50,461 nt of DNA. Origin: Peptococcaceae bacterium UBA6116 (GTDB lineage Bacteria > Bacillota > Desulfitobacteriia > Desulfitobacteriales > Syntrophobotulaceae). The translations under genes and the position numbers were made by a program. The stretch spans positions 14,891 through 65,351 of the forward strand of contig DIWC01000053.1 of NCBI GenBank assembly GCA_002423425.1, in the 5' to 3' direction. Of the stretch, positions 50,455-50,461 are shown one piece after another (position 1 is the first letter of the stretch; each line of letters begins with the position of its first letter). The notes beneath the pieces were generated by a model, which saw nothing but the letters and a program-made list of their open reading frames with translations, did no database searches and was not told the origin of the DNA.

Positions 50455-50461
50455 AAGCGAA

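Overview
The window looks like a chromosomal segment of an anaerobic, Gram-positive, moderately AT-rich clostridium, most likely in the Peptococcaceae (Desulfitobacterium/Dehalobacter/Desulfosporosinus group). The signs are AGGAGG-type ribosome sites with frequent GTG and TTG starts, lipoprotein-type binding proteins, ferredoxin-bearing MinD ATPases, DUF134 proteins, a cobalamin-riboswitch uptake operon and a membrane hydrogenase-like complex. The taxonomic call is inference. No insertion sequence, prophage or CRISPR array was seen.

Layout. 1-2.8 kb: 3' end of dnaE, coaD, a small DUF2007-like gene and tRNA-Leu(CAA). 2.8-6.4 kb, minus strand: btuF-btuC-btuD corrinoid uptake operon behind a cobalamin riboswitch with a clear terminator. 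6.5-10.5 kb: a decayed binding-protein fragment, then znuA-znuC-znuB, a Fur-family regulator and a first DUF134 gene; a consensus promoter followed at once by a 14-5-14 inverted repeat controls this set. 10.5-12.9 kb: an MBL-fold hydrolase, gene scraps and metK. 13-17.3 kb: a second DUF134 gene, a NifX-type protein, two MinD ATPases with inserted ferredoxin domains, an Mrp ATPase fused to a NifX domain, and a ferredoxin behind a CsoR-type palindrome. 17.3-20 kb: a histidine kinase whose response regulator is a wreck, a DUF6530-like gene and a DUF2087 scrap. 20-21.3 kb: an MFS transporter. 21.4-29.6 kb: a TetR gene followed by a six-subunit energy-converting-hydrogenase-related complex. 29.9-31.1 kb: a small zinc-ribbon-like gene and a 5'-truncated truA joined to a helicase scrap. 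31.2-50.2 kb: a long plus-strand polysaccharide locus. The last 200 bases hold hairpins and a possible small hydrophobic ORF on the minus strand.

How the genes fit together. Three promoters (znuA, MBL gene, second DUF134 gene) share the same 11 bases TTGACATATGT over their -35 region, and the third carries an inverted copy downstream. Metal uptake, the MBL enzyme and the DUF134/NifX/MinD/Mrp cluster may therefore form one regulon, with the DUF134 proteins as candidate regulators. The hydrogenase-like complex keeps the iron-sulfur and ion-pump subunits, but its large subunit has lost all four cysteines that hold the NiFe site, so it cannot be a normal hydrogenase. The polysaccharide locus encodes UDP-N-acetyl-L-fucosamine synthesis (CapE/F/G), an initiating sugar-phosphate transferase, glycosyltransferases, a Wzy-type polymerase, a Wzx-type flippase, and modifying enzymes (TupA-like ATP-grasp, CapA-like, pyruvyl transferase).

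The strongest candidates for something under-described are the ligand-less hydrogenase-like complex with its own TetR gene, and the DUF134/NifX/MinD island with its shared palindromic promoter element.
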